NCBI RefSeq assembly: GCF_000568815.1 | Contig: NZ_CP007201.1 | Location: 310,001-374,000, forward strand | DNA length: 64,000 nucleotides | Direction of reading: 5' to 3' | Source of the DNA: Sulfurospirillum multivorans DSM 12446 | GTDB lineage: Bacteria > Campylobacterota > Campylobacteria > Campylobacterales > Sulfurospirillaceae | Part shown: positions 9,293 to 15,640 of the stretch, one piece after another | How the letters are laid out: each line of letters begins with the position of its first letter | Position numbering within the stretch: position 1 is the stretch's first letter | The notes under the pieces: model-generated | Told to the model about the DNA's origin: nothing | Databases searched by the model: none | The model's input: only the letters and a program-made list of their open reading frames with translations | Position numbers and translations under genes: made by a program

Positions 9293-9941
9293 TTTTGTAT
9301 CCTATACCTTTCGCGGTGATGATAAAGTCCTTATCGGTCTTGTCGCGCAGTTTTTTAATCAGCATGCGTATGTCATTATCACCGACTTCTTTGCCTTCCC
9401 AAACGTATTCGTGGATGAGCTCTGTGGAGATAAAATTGCCCCTATTTTTTACCAAAACAAAGAGCAATTTGCGTTCATAATTGCTGAGATTGACCTGCAT
9501 CTCTTCAAACCAAAGGCTTTGGTCGTCACTATGGTAGGAAAAACCATGCGTGAGGGGAATGACATCGAGTGTCGTATGCAGATGGTAACTTTTAAGCGTT
9601 TGCGAGACACGGTACTGAAGCTCTTTGAGTGAAAAAGGTTTACGCAGATAGTCATTACAGCCAAGCTCGTACCCCAAAGAGAGGTTGTTAATGTCCGTCA
9701 GCGAAGTGATGAAAATGATCGGTAGATCAAGTTTTGCTTTGCGAATCTCTTTGAGGATTTCATAGCCGTCCAGATGCGGAACTCGAATGTCCAAAAGGGC
9801 AAGATGGTACTGCTTTTCAAAGAGCGCATCAAGTGCAACAAGCCCATCTTCAAAGGCATCAACTGCATAGCCCATCTCTTCTAAGGAGTCTTTGATGCTT
9901 TCATTGTAGGTGTGGTCATCTTCCAGCAGTAAAATTTTCAT
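9282..9941 (-). CDS. OmpR/PhoB-type response regulator (triad 1)
   Basis: A 219-residue regulator. The receiver domain has EDD at 7-9, phospho-acceptor Asp51 in LLDIRVP, Thr/Ser79-80 and Lys101 in DYLRKPF. The C-terminal winged-helix domain (LSNYERKLLFVLVKNRG, DIRMLIKKLRDK, GIGYKI) is of the OmpR type. It overlaps both neighbours, so the Cache-regulator-kinase order forms one transcript. The second regulator at 26.3 kb is a clear paralogue. Likely targets are respiratory genes nearby, such as tsdA or psrABC, which is inference from position. Confidence 0.92.
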   Translation of the reverse strand: MKILLLEDDHTYNESIKDSLEEMGYAVDAFEDGLVALDALFEKQYHLALLDIRVPHLDGYEILKEIRKAKLDLPIIFITSLTDINNLSLGYELGCNDYLRKPFSLKELQYRVSQTLKSYHLHTTLDVIPLTHGFSYHSDDQSLWFEEMQVNLSNYERKLLFVLVKNRGNFISTELIHEYVWEGKEVGDNDIRMLIKKLRDKTDKDFIITAKGIGYKIEK

Positions 9942-10885
9942 CGAATCAGCACCTCACGTTTCTGTGAGTCTTCAATTGCAGGCTCCAAGGTCTTTACATG
10001 TAAAGGGGTCGCGCGAGGTGTCAATGAGGCTCGAAGGAGCAACGACTCTTTGAGCAAGGACTCTCCAAACCAGATTCCAATGTAACCGACCTGTTTGGCT
10101 TCAATGTCAAACAGCGGCGTAAAGCCAAAGAGGGCATCGTTAGAGCGCGCAAACCCTTTCTCCAGCGTAGACGTCGAGATGATGGAACTAAGGGCGTTGA
10201 TGCACCCACTAGGGCAACCGTTACTAACGATGACGTAGTTATCGATTTGGGTCAGCTCTTTCATCCATTCGCCAATTTCTAAAAGCTCTTTATCCATTAA
10301 AATGACAAAATTGATCTTTTTGGCGTTCAGCTTTTGCGCGACTTCATCAAAACTGATGATGATTTCGAGTGAGCCGATAAACTCATTTTTAGCATAAATC
10401 GGGCAGAGTGCTTTGATGTTGAGGCGTTTGCCAAGTTCAATGGCAACGAGGGGCATTTTAGTTTGTTGCAGGAGCGCTATGCCTTTGCGAAACGTGGAGA
10501 GATCATCACCATAACCTTCAAAATCCCAACTTCGCACATAGGCTCTAGCATCTTTGGTATGGAGTTGTACTTCAAGGGTTTCAATGTGCAGATACTGTTT
10601 GATTTTAGAAATTTCGCTCTGTAAGGTTTCAAAAAGTAACGCACGATCATTTTTAAGGTATCCCGCTTTGAGTGTCTCATTTTGAGAGAGCATCAGTGCA
10701 ATGCTAAGGGCGAGTTGTTTTTCATGGGAAATCAACTCTTGGGTCAGTCCTAGCACACTCTCCACACTGTTTTTGGCATCTTCGATGTAAAGGTTGTGGT
10801 TCGCGCGATAGATCAAAAAGCCAAGAGTGAGTATGAGGACGAAAAAGAGTCCAAAAAAGAGTGCAAATGCACGAAATGTTTTGAT
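9938..10885 (-). CDS. Membrane-anchored Cache-type sensor protein (triad 1), probable non-canonical ATC start
   Basis: About 315 residues with no output domain: one N-terminal membrane helix and a long periplasmic region that looks like a double-Cache fold (paired LHTKDARAYVRSWDF and CPIYAKNEFIGSLEI segments). It is paralogous to the protein at 28131. A conventional caller would start at TTG 10816, but that codon has no ribosome-binding site and lies at the end of the membrane helix. In frame upstream, AAAGGA lies six bases before an ATC at 10885-10883, giving an N-terminus IKTFRAFALFFGLFF that matches the paralogue's MKEKRFFLSAALMLFFGL. No ATG, GTG or TTG exists in that interval. The protein probably presents a ligand signal to the kinase two genes downstream. 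It overlaps the regulator by 4 bases. Confidence 0.7.
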   Translation of the reverse strand: MKTFRAFALFFGLFFVLILTLGFLIYRANHNLYIEDAKNSVESVLGLTQELISHEKQLALSIALMLSQNETLKAGYLKNDRALLFETLQSEISKIKQYLHIETLEVQLHTKDARAYVRSWDFEGYGDDLSTFRKGIALLQQTKMPLVAIELGKRLNIKALCPIYAKNEFIGSLEIIISFDEVAQKLNAKKINFVILMDKELLEIGEWMKELTQIDNYVIVSNGCPSGCINALSSIISTSTLEKGFARSNDALFGFTPLFDIEAKQVGYIGIWFGESLLKESLLLRASLTPRATPLHVKTLEPAIEDSQKREVLIR

Positions 10886-10907
10886 GGGAAATCCTTTAAA
10901 ATCATTA

Positions 10908-11036
10908 GAGTTCTGGAGAACTCTTTACACGTTTTCAAAGCGAAGCTTTCAAAACTACGTTAACACTGGGTTTTCTTCGGCAGAAAGCCCGCGCACCCTT
11001 GGTGCTTTCCTTCTTGCAAATTGAATTTTGCAAGAA
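10908..11036 (+). repeat. Structured dispersed repeat, copy A
   Basis: A 129-base intergenic element between the divergent triad-1 and tsdA genes, about 88% identical to the reverse complement of 42422-42550. Consecutive hairpins are visible: GAGTTC/GAACTC at 10908-10923, a 23-nt hairpin between TTTACACG and CTACGTT, GGGTTTTC/GAAAGCCC, GCACC/GGTGC, and a final TTCTTGCAAA stem. It begins only 23 bases upstream of the proposed Cache start codon. Because it lies between divergent genes it cannot be simply a terminator. Confidence 0.8.
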
Positions 11037-11080
11037 GTCTATTATGACTTGAATTATAGCTCAAAAGGGCGAAGTGGAAA

Positions 11081-11097
11081 TTGACGAAAAATTGACG
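11081..11097 (+). promoter_or_regulatory. 11-bp direct repeat upstream of tsdA (possible regulator site)
   Basis: TTGACG occurs at 11081-11086 and 11092-11097, a period of 11 bp, about 50 bases before the tsdA start. Direct half-sites one helical turn apart are usual for OmpR/PhoB-type regulators. TATGAT at 11107-11112 or TTATAG at 11118-11123 may be the -10 element. The assignment is inference from spacing. Confidence 0.35.
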
Positions 11098-11144
11098 GAA
11101 AAAAACTATGATGGTGGTTATAGAAAATTTTAAGGAGATAAGAG

Positions 11145-12140
11145 ATGAAAAAAGTATCGATTCTTGGAACAGCGCTACTCTTTTTGGGTGCAAGCGGGCT
11201 TTTTGCATTTGATGTGGGTGAACTTGCTAAACGAAGTGACCATGGTTTTAAACCTGTTGTGGTGAAAGATTGGCAAGCGCCTGATGAAAAAACGATTCCT
11301 AACAATATGTTTGGTGAGTATGTGCGCTACGGCAAAGCCTTAGTTCAAGAGACTTATAAATACATTGGACCTGAAGTAAATGATCCTAAAATGCGTTATG
11401 CAGGGAATAATCTTTCCTGTAATAATTGCCATCTTGACGCGGGAACTAAAAAATACTCTGCTGGTTTTATGGGTGTTTTTGCGAATTTTCCACAATACCG
11501 TCCACGTGAAAATACGATCGGTAATATTGAAGAGCGCATTAATGGGTGTATGCAACGCAGTATGAATGGTAAACCATTACCTGAAAACTCTAAAGAGATG
11601 AAAGCGATGGTTTCTTATATGTATTGGTTAGGTCAAGGCGTACCGATTGGCGCGAAAGTTGAAGGCGTCTCTTTGGTGAAAGTCGATCGTAAAATCATCA
11701 TGAGCCGTGCGGCCGATCCGATTGCGGGTGAAAAAGTGTACAAAGAGATGTGCGCTTCATGTCATGGTGATAATGGTCAAGGTGTCAAACGTGAGGGTAA
11801 AGCAATGGGCTATGAGTTTCCGCCACTCTGGGGAAAAGACACGTATAACACAGGAGCTGGTATGTTTAGATTGATTAAATCAGCCGATTGGATTGTCGCC
11901 AATATGCCTTTGGGTGCTACCAGCGATGCTAGAATTTTGAGTGATGATCAAGCCTATGATGTCGCTGCTTATATGAATAACTACGACAAAGAACGCCCAA
12001 TTAAAGCCAACAAAGAGAAAGATTTCCCTGATGCCGTTGTGAGAGCAGCTGATAGCGATATTGGACCATACAATGATGACAAAAATCGTCACCAACACAA
12101 ATTTGGCCCTTACAAAGGGATCATTATTCCTGCAAAATAA
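11145..12140 (+). CDS. tsdA: TsdA-like dihaem cytochrome c (thiosulfate dehydrogenase/tetrathionate reductase)
   Basis: A 331-residue periplasmic protein with a signal peptide (residues 1-21, cleaved near LFAFD) and two haem sites: CNNCH (92-96) and CASCH (203-207). Cys135 in RINGCMQRSMNG matches the position of the cysteine haem ligand typical of TsdA, which interconverts thiosulfate and tetrathionate. Length and motif order fit the family. AAGGAGATAAGAG gives a strong ribosome-binding site. A terminator follows. Its position between a two-component triad and psrABC fits a role in sulfur-oxyanion respiration; the direction of catalysis cannot be decided from sequence. Confidence 0.82.
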   Translation: MKKVSILGTALLFLGASGLFAFDVGELAKRSDHGFKPVVVKDWQAPDEKTIPNNMFGEYVRYGKALVQETYKYIGPEVNDPKMRYAGNNLSCNNCHLDAGTKKYSAGFMGVFANFPQYRPRENTIGNIEERINGCMQRSMNGKPLPENSKEMKAMVSYMYWLGQGVPIGAKVEGVSLVKVDRKIIMSRAADPIAGEKVYKEMCASCHGDNGQGVKREGKAMGYEFPPLWGKDTYNTGAGMFRLIKSADWIVANMPLGATSDARILSDDQAYDVAAYMNNYDKERPIKANKEKDFPDAVVRAADSDIGPYNDDKNRHQHKFGPYKGIIIPAK

Positions 12141-12146
12141 ACACCT

Positions 12147-12170
12147 TGTGGCAAATTTCGGTTTGCCACA
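12147..12170 (+). terminator. Hairpin after tsdA
   Basis: TGTGGCAAA (12147-12155) pairs perfectly with TTTGCCACA (12162-12170) around a 6-base loop, seven bases after the tsdA stop codon. No long T-run follows, so termination may be incomplete or the hairpin may stabilise the mRNA. Confidence 0.65.
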
Positions 12171-12238
12171 GACTTCAACCCCTGCTTTAAAAATTGACAC
12201 TGCTTTGCTGTAATAACGTTAGGTTTAGACTATTTCTT

Positions 12239-12244
12239 TATAAT
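12239..12244 (+). promoter_or_regulatory. Putative -10 element for the ygbA-like gene
   Basis: TATAAT at 12239-12244, with a second TATAAA nine bases later, lies 28 bases before the start codon. A TTGACA at 12194-12199 is too far away to be its -35 box. Confidence 0.4.
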
Positions 12245-12271
12245 ACGGTATAAAATCAGAAAAGAGCCTCC

Positions 12272-12619
12272 ATGACCAAAGAAAAACTCATCTCCGACAC
12301 GCAAACCTTGCACCGTTTTATTCAACTGCATTGCGACAAAAAGCATCACGATGTTCCCAAAAAGAAGGGCGCTTTGCAGGTGAGTTTTAAAGAAGAGTCC
12401 TTGTGCGATCTTCCCTATCATATCTGCGAAGAGTGCGAGACGCTTTTTCTCTACGCGTATGGCAAGCTTAAAAAGTGTCCGCATGAAAATAAACCGAGTT
12501 GTCGCAAATGCCCTGATCCATGTTATGAAAAATCGATGTGGAAAAAGATGGCAAGCGTAATGATGTTCAGCGGTATGCAGTTTGGACTCACTAAAATACG
12601 CAAAATTTTTTCCAAATAA
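12272..12619 (+). CDS. YgbA-like 'nitrous oxide-stimulated promoter' family protein
   Basis: A 115-residue cysteine-rich cytoplasmic protein with the family pattern CEECETLFLYAYGKLKKCP followed by CRKCPDPCY. In enterobacteria the YgbA family is induced by nitric oxide and linked to nitrosative stress; its reaction is not established. The paired cysteines suggest a metal or Fe-S site. Its stop codon shares one base with the start of the radical SAM gene, so the two form an operon. No operator was identified with confidence. Confidence 0.8.
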   Translation: MTKEKLISDTQTLHRFIQLHCDKKHHDVPKKKGALQVSFKEESLCDLPYHICEECETLFLYAYGKLKKCPHENKPSCRKCPDPCYEKSMWKKMASVMMFSGMQFGLTKIRKIFSK

Positions 12620-14307
12620 TGCTCCCCTACCTCAGTCACAAAGCCTTTATGCGCTCCCATTATGGCGAAGCACTCTTTAGCATTCCTGTCAATTTAGAGT
12701 TTGGCTGTCCTAATCGCGAACGTGATGGCAGTGGAGGCTGCTCTTTTTGCCCCGAACACGGAGCGCGTGCGGCGCAGATTGCGGATGCAAAAAGCGTGGA
12801 AGAGCAGATAGAAAAAGCAATTTCTTTTGCTAGAAGACGATACAAAGCCTCTTCGTTCGCACTCTACATTCAAGCTTACACAGGAACTTTTGCCTCGTTG
12901 GTCATGCAAAAAGAGGCGTATGAAAAACTGCTGTCGCTCTACCCTTTTCGCGCGTTACATGTAGGCACACGTCCTGATTGTCTCAGTGAATCGACGCTGG
13001 AGTATTTGCGTGAATTAAACCAAAAAATAGACGTCGTGGTCGAACTGGGCGTGCAAACTTTGCACGATGCAAGTTTAGCGCACATGAACCGAGGGCACGA
13101 TGCCGCTTGTTCGCTGAACGCAATTAAGCGTTTACATGTAAAGGGTTTGAAGGTCTATGCGCATCTCATTATTGGCTTGCCTAATGAGAATTTAGAGATG
13201 TGGAAACAGAGTCTGAAAGGCTTGGTGGACGCTGGCATTGATGGCATTAAATTTCACAATTTGCATATCATCGAAAATACCGATCTGGCGCGCGAATTTT
13301 CTCAAAACCCTTTTGCGCTTTTAAGCGAGTACGAATACGCCGAAGCGCTCATCGAGCTGTTGCGTTTGACGCCTTCACACATTCCTATTTTGCGCCTTGC
13401 CACCGACACGCCAACACATGAACTCATCGCTCCCAAATGGCACATGGCAAAAGGACAATTTGGCGAATACATTGCCCAAACGATGCGCTATCGTGGCATC
13501 AAACAAGGCGATTTGGTCGAATCTAAGCGTGAAGAAAGTTATGAAATACCACAAAAAATCGATCTAAAAGATGGAAGTTCGACTTTATGGAGTGAAACGT
13601 ACCATGATTATTACCATCCCAAAGCAGGTGCGTACATACAAGCCGAAACGCTTTTTATTGAAAAATCAGACCTCAAAGCACGCCTTGAAAAAGGCGATGT
13701 GAACCTTTTAGAGATCGGTTTTGGGATGGGTTACACCACATTTAAAGCGTTAGAATTAGCCCAAACCTTAGCCAAAAATCGTTTACATGTAAACACCATC
13801 GACCAAGATCGCATGCTCTTGCAAACGGCATCTGCCATCGTTCCCAATGCTTTACATGTAAAGATGTTGAACGCACTTTTTACATGTAAAACCTACGAAG
13901 ATGATTTTACAAGGATTGACTTCCACACTATCGAAGCGCGCTATGGTGTCACGCTTTTGAGCGAGACATTTGATGTCATCTTTCTAGACCCATTTATCGA
14001 GAGTAATAACGCTTCGCTCGTCACCTTAGAATTTTTCAAAAACCTGCGAAAATTGCTTAAACCTGATGGCATTTTGGTCGCCTCAACCACTTTACATGTA
14101 AGCCAAATCGGACTCAATCTCGCAGGCTTTGACGTGCAAGTCGCCAATGATGAAAACAGCGACATCAAAGGTGTCGTCGCCACACATTCTACGGCTTCAA
14201 AATCGTTACATGTAAAAGAGCCGTACCGCGATCCTTATGGTGTTTGGAGTGATAAAATGATAGAAAGCGAGCATCAAAAAATCTTTACATGTAAAGGCAG
14301 AAGTTAA
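12619..14307 (+). CDS. Radical SAM protein (YhcC/TIGR01212 type) fused to an MnmC-like methyltransferase domain
   Basis: A 562-residue two-domain protein. Residues 1-310 form a radical SAM domain of the YhcC type with cysteines 30, 41 and 44 in a C-x10-C-x2-C arrangement (CPNRERDGSGGCSFC), followed by YIQAYTGTF, GTRPDCL, ELGVQT and HLIIGLPNE. Residues 325-545 look like the MnmC-type methyltransferase (LWSETYHDYYHPKAGAY, SAM-binding LLEIGFGMGYT near 363-373, FDVIFLDPF). The fusion suggests a nucleic-acid-modifying enzyme, but the substrate is unknown. Eight copies or near-copies of the TTTACATGTAAA palindrome sit in this one gene, coding LHVK/N/S or FTCK. The stop codon lies in the left terminal repeat of the next element. 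Confidence 0.85.
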   Translation: MLPYLSHKAFMRSHYGEALFSIPVNLEFGCPNRERDGSGGCSFCPEHGARAAQIADAKSVEEQIEKAISFARRRYKASSFALYIQAYTGTFASLVMQKEAYEKLLSLYPFRALHVGTRPDCLSESTLEYLRELNQKIDVVVELGVQTLHDASLAHMNRGHDAACSLNAIKRLHVKGLKVYAHLIIGLPNENLEMWKQSLKGLVDAGIDGIKFHNLHIIENTDLAREFSQNPFALLSEYEYAEALIELLRLTPSHIPILRLATDTPTHELIAPKWHMAKGQFGEYIAQTMRYRGIKQGDLVESKREESYEIPQKIDLKDGSSTLWSETYHDYYHPKAGAYIQAETLFIEKSDLKARLEKGDVNLLEIGFGMGYTTFKALELAQTLAKNRLHVNTIDQDRMLLQTASAIVPNALHVKMLNALFTCKTYEDDFTRIDFHTIEARYGVTLLSETFDVIFLDPFIESNNASLVTLEFFKNLRKLLKPDGILVASTTLHVSQIGLNLAGFDVQVANDENSDIKGVVATHSTASKSLHVKEPYRDPYGVWSDKMIESEHQKIFTCKGRS

Positions 14308-14325
14308 AAGTTTAGCCCTGACCCC
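14306..14325 (+). repeat. Left terminal inverted repeat
   Basis: AAAAGTTTAGCCCTGACCCC; pairs with 15260-15279 with two mismatches. Its first two bases are part of the TAA stop codon of the upstream gene. Confidence 0.7.
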
Positions 14326-14358
14326 CTATGTACTTTCTTCATCTCAAAACCTTTTTCT

Positions 14359-14832
14359 TTACAGTGTTGGATAAGATAACTTCTCATTATGTGCTTGCGC
14401 ATCATCTTCCCAAATAAGCCGTACGATATGCTTTGGTCTTGTTTGCATATAAACTACAGTCATGAGTTCAACAGACTGATATTTTTCCAAACTCTCCATC
14501 GGAAATTTATCAGTCACTTCTGAATCAATGACCACATCGTTTCCTTCTGGAAACTCTATTCTCACGTTCCTTGCAGTTGATGCACCTTTATTCCATATTT
14601 TTAATCGATACTTACTACTACCTAATTTTATAAAAGATGCTCCGAGATCAGCTCTTTTCTCTTTAAGTAAATCCTCACTTTCTTTTTCTAATAAAAGTTT
14701 GTTCAGTTTCTCTTGGCTTTCAAAAAGTGACTTCTGCTTTTTATTGAAGCTGACTGTTTGCCAAGTTGCATAGCTAGACAATAAAAAGGCTAAGCCGGCA
14801 ATTATATCTCCTGTATCAATAGCTACTGGCAT
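14359..14832 (-). CDS. Unknown membrane-anchored protein in the inverted-repeat element
   Basis: A 157-residue protein I do not recognise. It has one N-terminal membrane helix (residues 7-27), then a coiled-coil-like Lys/Glu-rich stretch (28-60) and a beta-rich C-terminal domain with WNKGASTARNVRIEFPEG, reminiscent of small Ig-like domains. The start shares one base with the stop of the zinc-ribbon gene, so both are cotranscribed. Low GC and the terminal repeats suggest it arrived by transfer. No function can be assigned. Confidence 0.6.
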   Translation of the reverse strand: MPVAIDTGDIIAGLAFLLSSYATWQTVSFNKKQKSLFESQEKLNKLLLEKESEDLLKEKRADLGASFIKLGSSKYRLKIWNKGASTARNVRIEFPEGNDVVIDSEVTDKFPMESLEKYQSVELMTVVYMQTRPKHIVRLIWEDDAQAHNEKLSYPTL

Positions 14833-15113
14833 TACTTAAACCTAATATTTTTATTACCAGAAAATGCCTTTTCTAAAGACTTCTGCAGTTCATTGGTTAA
14901 ATCGTTCACAATTTCTTCTTTCGTCTCTGAAATATGCTCATGAATATTTTCACTATTTTCTTGGATTAGTTTGTCTTTATTGAATTCTCTTTTACATGAA
15001 GCACACGTTATTATTTGAATAGTTTCGTCTACTCCTTCATCATACGAAAAATCAGAGCAACCACATGTTGGACACAACAACTTTATACTTCGATTATATT
15101 TTTCAAGATTCAT
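14832..15113 (-). CDS. Unknown zinc-ribbon protein in the inverted-repeat element
   Basis: A 93-residue protein with CPTCGCSDF (residues 14-22) and CASCKREF (37-44), a typical four-cysteine zinc ribbon, followed by a charged helical tail (EHISETKEEIVNDLTNEL). It is the first gene of a two-gene unit. The sequence AATAACATG at its start is preceded by TGGAGGAAT when read on the minus strand, a good ribosome-binding site. The function is unknown; nucleic-acid or protein binding is possible. Confidence 0.6.
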   Translation of the reverse strand: MNLEKYNRSIKLLCPTCGCSDFSYDEGVDETIQIITCASCKREFNKDKLIQENSENIHEHISETKEEIVNDLTNELQKSLEKAFSGNKNIRFK

Positions 15114-15259
15114 GTTATTCCTCCATTTATTAAGAATTAATGGAACTTAATGGTGACAGGCTACTTTTTTATATTCTCATCTCATTTTATATTTTTAACA
15201 TGTAAAAATTTTATCTGACCATTTTGAGACAAATTATTGTAGCAAAATAACAGAAAATA

Positions 15260-15279
15260 GGGGTCAATGCTAAACTTTT
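15260..15279 (-). repeat. Right terminal inverted repeat
   Basis: GGGGTCAATGCTAAACTTTT on the plus strand; the inverse of 14306-14325 with two mismatches. Confidence 0.7.
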
Positions 15280-15337
15280 AACATTTCCCCATTAAACGCC
15301 AATTTTATACGTTAAATTGTAGCCAAATTTCGTCTGC

Positions 15338-15359
15338 AAATCTTTACATGTAAAGATTT
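15338..15359. repeat. 22-bp perfect palindrome around TTTACATGTAAA
   Basis: The recurrent 12-bp palindrome at 15343-15354 is extended on both sides by AAATC/GATTT to a perfect 22-bp inverted repeat. This is the longest version in the window and lies about 290 bases upstream of psrA1; a second 12-bp copy follows at 15449-15460. Confidence 0.75.
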
Positions 15360-15476
15360 TTCACGTATCAAAAAACCAACCATCCTTTTTATTCTATGAA
15401 AAAAAGCTTTATTTGTAACGCTTACGACTTCTTTTTAAACAAAGTATCTTTACATGTAAACGTAAAAACATCAAAA

Positions 15477-15494
15477 TTTACGTTATTTTTACGT
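15477..15494 (+). promoter_or_regulatory. Direct repeat TTTACGT, 11-bp period
   Basis: TTTACGT at 15477-15483 and 15488-15494. The half-site resembles TTTACATA at 15577/15588 and its complement ACGTAAA/TATGTAAA near 30361-30384. The spacing fits a tandem OmpR-type regulator dimer. Confidence 0.4.
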
Positions 15495-15576
15495 CATAGA
15501 GTGCCCTGAAGCACGATGAAAAGCCTACTTATATAAAATCTTCTACAAAAAAAGTATTTAAAAGTCGTCTTTAAAG

Positions 15577-15594
15577 TTTACATAAAATTTACAT
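15577..15594 (+). promoter_or_regulatory. Direct repeat TTTACATA, 11-bp period
   Basis: TTTACATA at 15577-15584 and 15588-15595, 46 bases before the psrA1 start codon. Spacing of one helical turn suits OmpR/PhoB-type binding. It may be an operator for one of the two triad regulators. Confidence 0.4.
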
Positions 15595-15640
15595 AGCTTT
15601 TCTAAGATACCACTATGAAATCTTATGAAAAGGATGAAAG

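Larger units (their letters stand above)
14306..15279. mobile_element. Terminal-inverted-repeat element carrying two unknown genes
   Basis: The left end AAAAGTTTAGCCCTGACCCC (14306-14325) and the right end GGGGTCAATGCTAAACTTTT (15260-15279) are inverted repeats matching at 18 of 20 positions. The insert is visibly more AT-rich than its surroundings and carries two minus-strand genes but no transposase. Ends with the core TGACCCC recall sequences associated with REP-type Y1 transposases (RAYT); that link is from memory of the family and is inference. The left end overlaps the stop codon of the radical SAM gene. Confidence 0.65.
15114..15640. other. Gene-free interval upstream of psrA1
   Basis: This 527-base stretch has no credible gene. 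It holds, in order: a GGTGACAGGCTAC motif (15152-15164), the right terminal repeat (15260-15279), two perfect copies of TTTACATGTAAA (15343, 15449), two 11-bp-spaced direct repeats (15477-15494 and 15577-15594), an AT-rich stretch (TATATAAAAT near 15530) and the psrA ribosome-binding site AAAAGGATG. It is probably the regulatory region of psrABC copy 1. Confidence 0.6.

Noticed and set aside
9213-9632. A 139-codon plus-strand open frame within the triad-1 kinase and regulator genes
   Set aside because: It lies opposite the strongly supported kinase and regulator genes and has no recognisable motif or ribosome-binding site; it is a shadow frame.
10908-11036. Integron attC site as explanation of the structured repeats
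   Set aside because: There is no integrase, no cassette array and no pair of RYYYAAC/GTTRRRY ends framing a single long hairpin; the elements consist of several consecutive hairpins.
14991-15002. TTTACATGAAGC and TTAACATGTAAA (near 15196) as further palindrome copies
   Set aside because: The first breaks the right half and the second has a changed inner base; neither keeps the TTACATGTAA core, so they are not counted.
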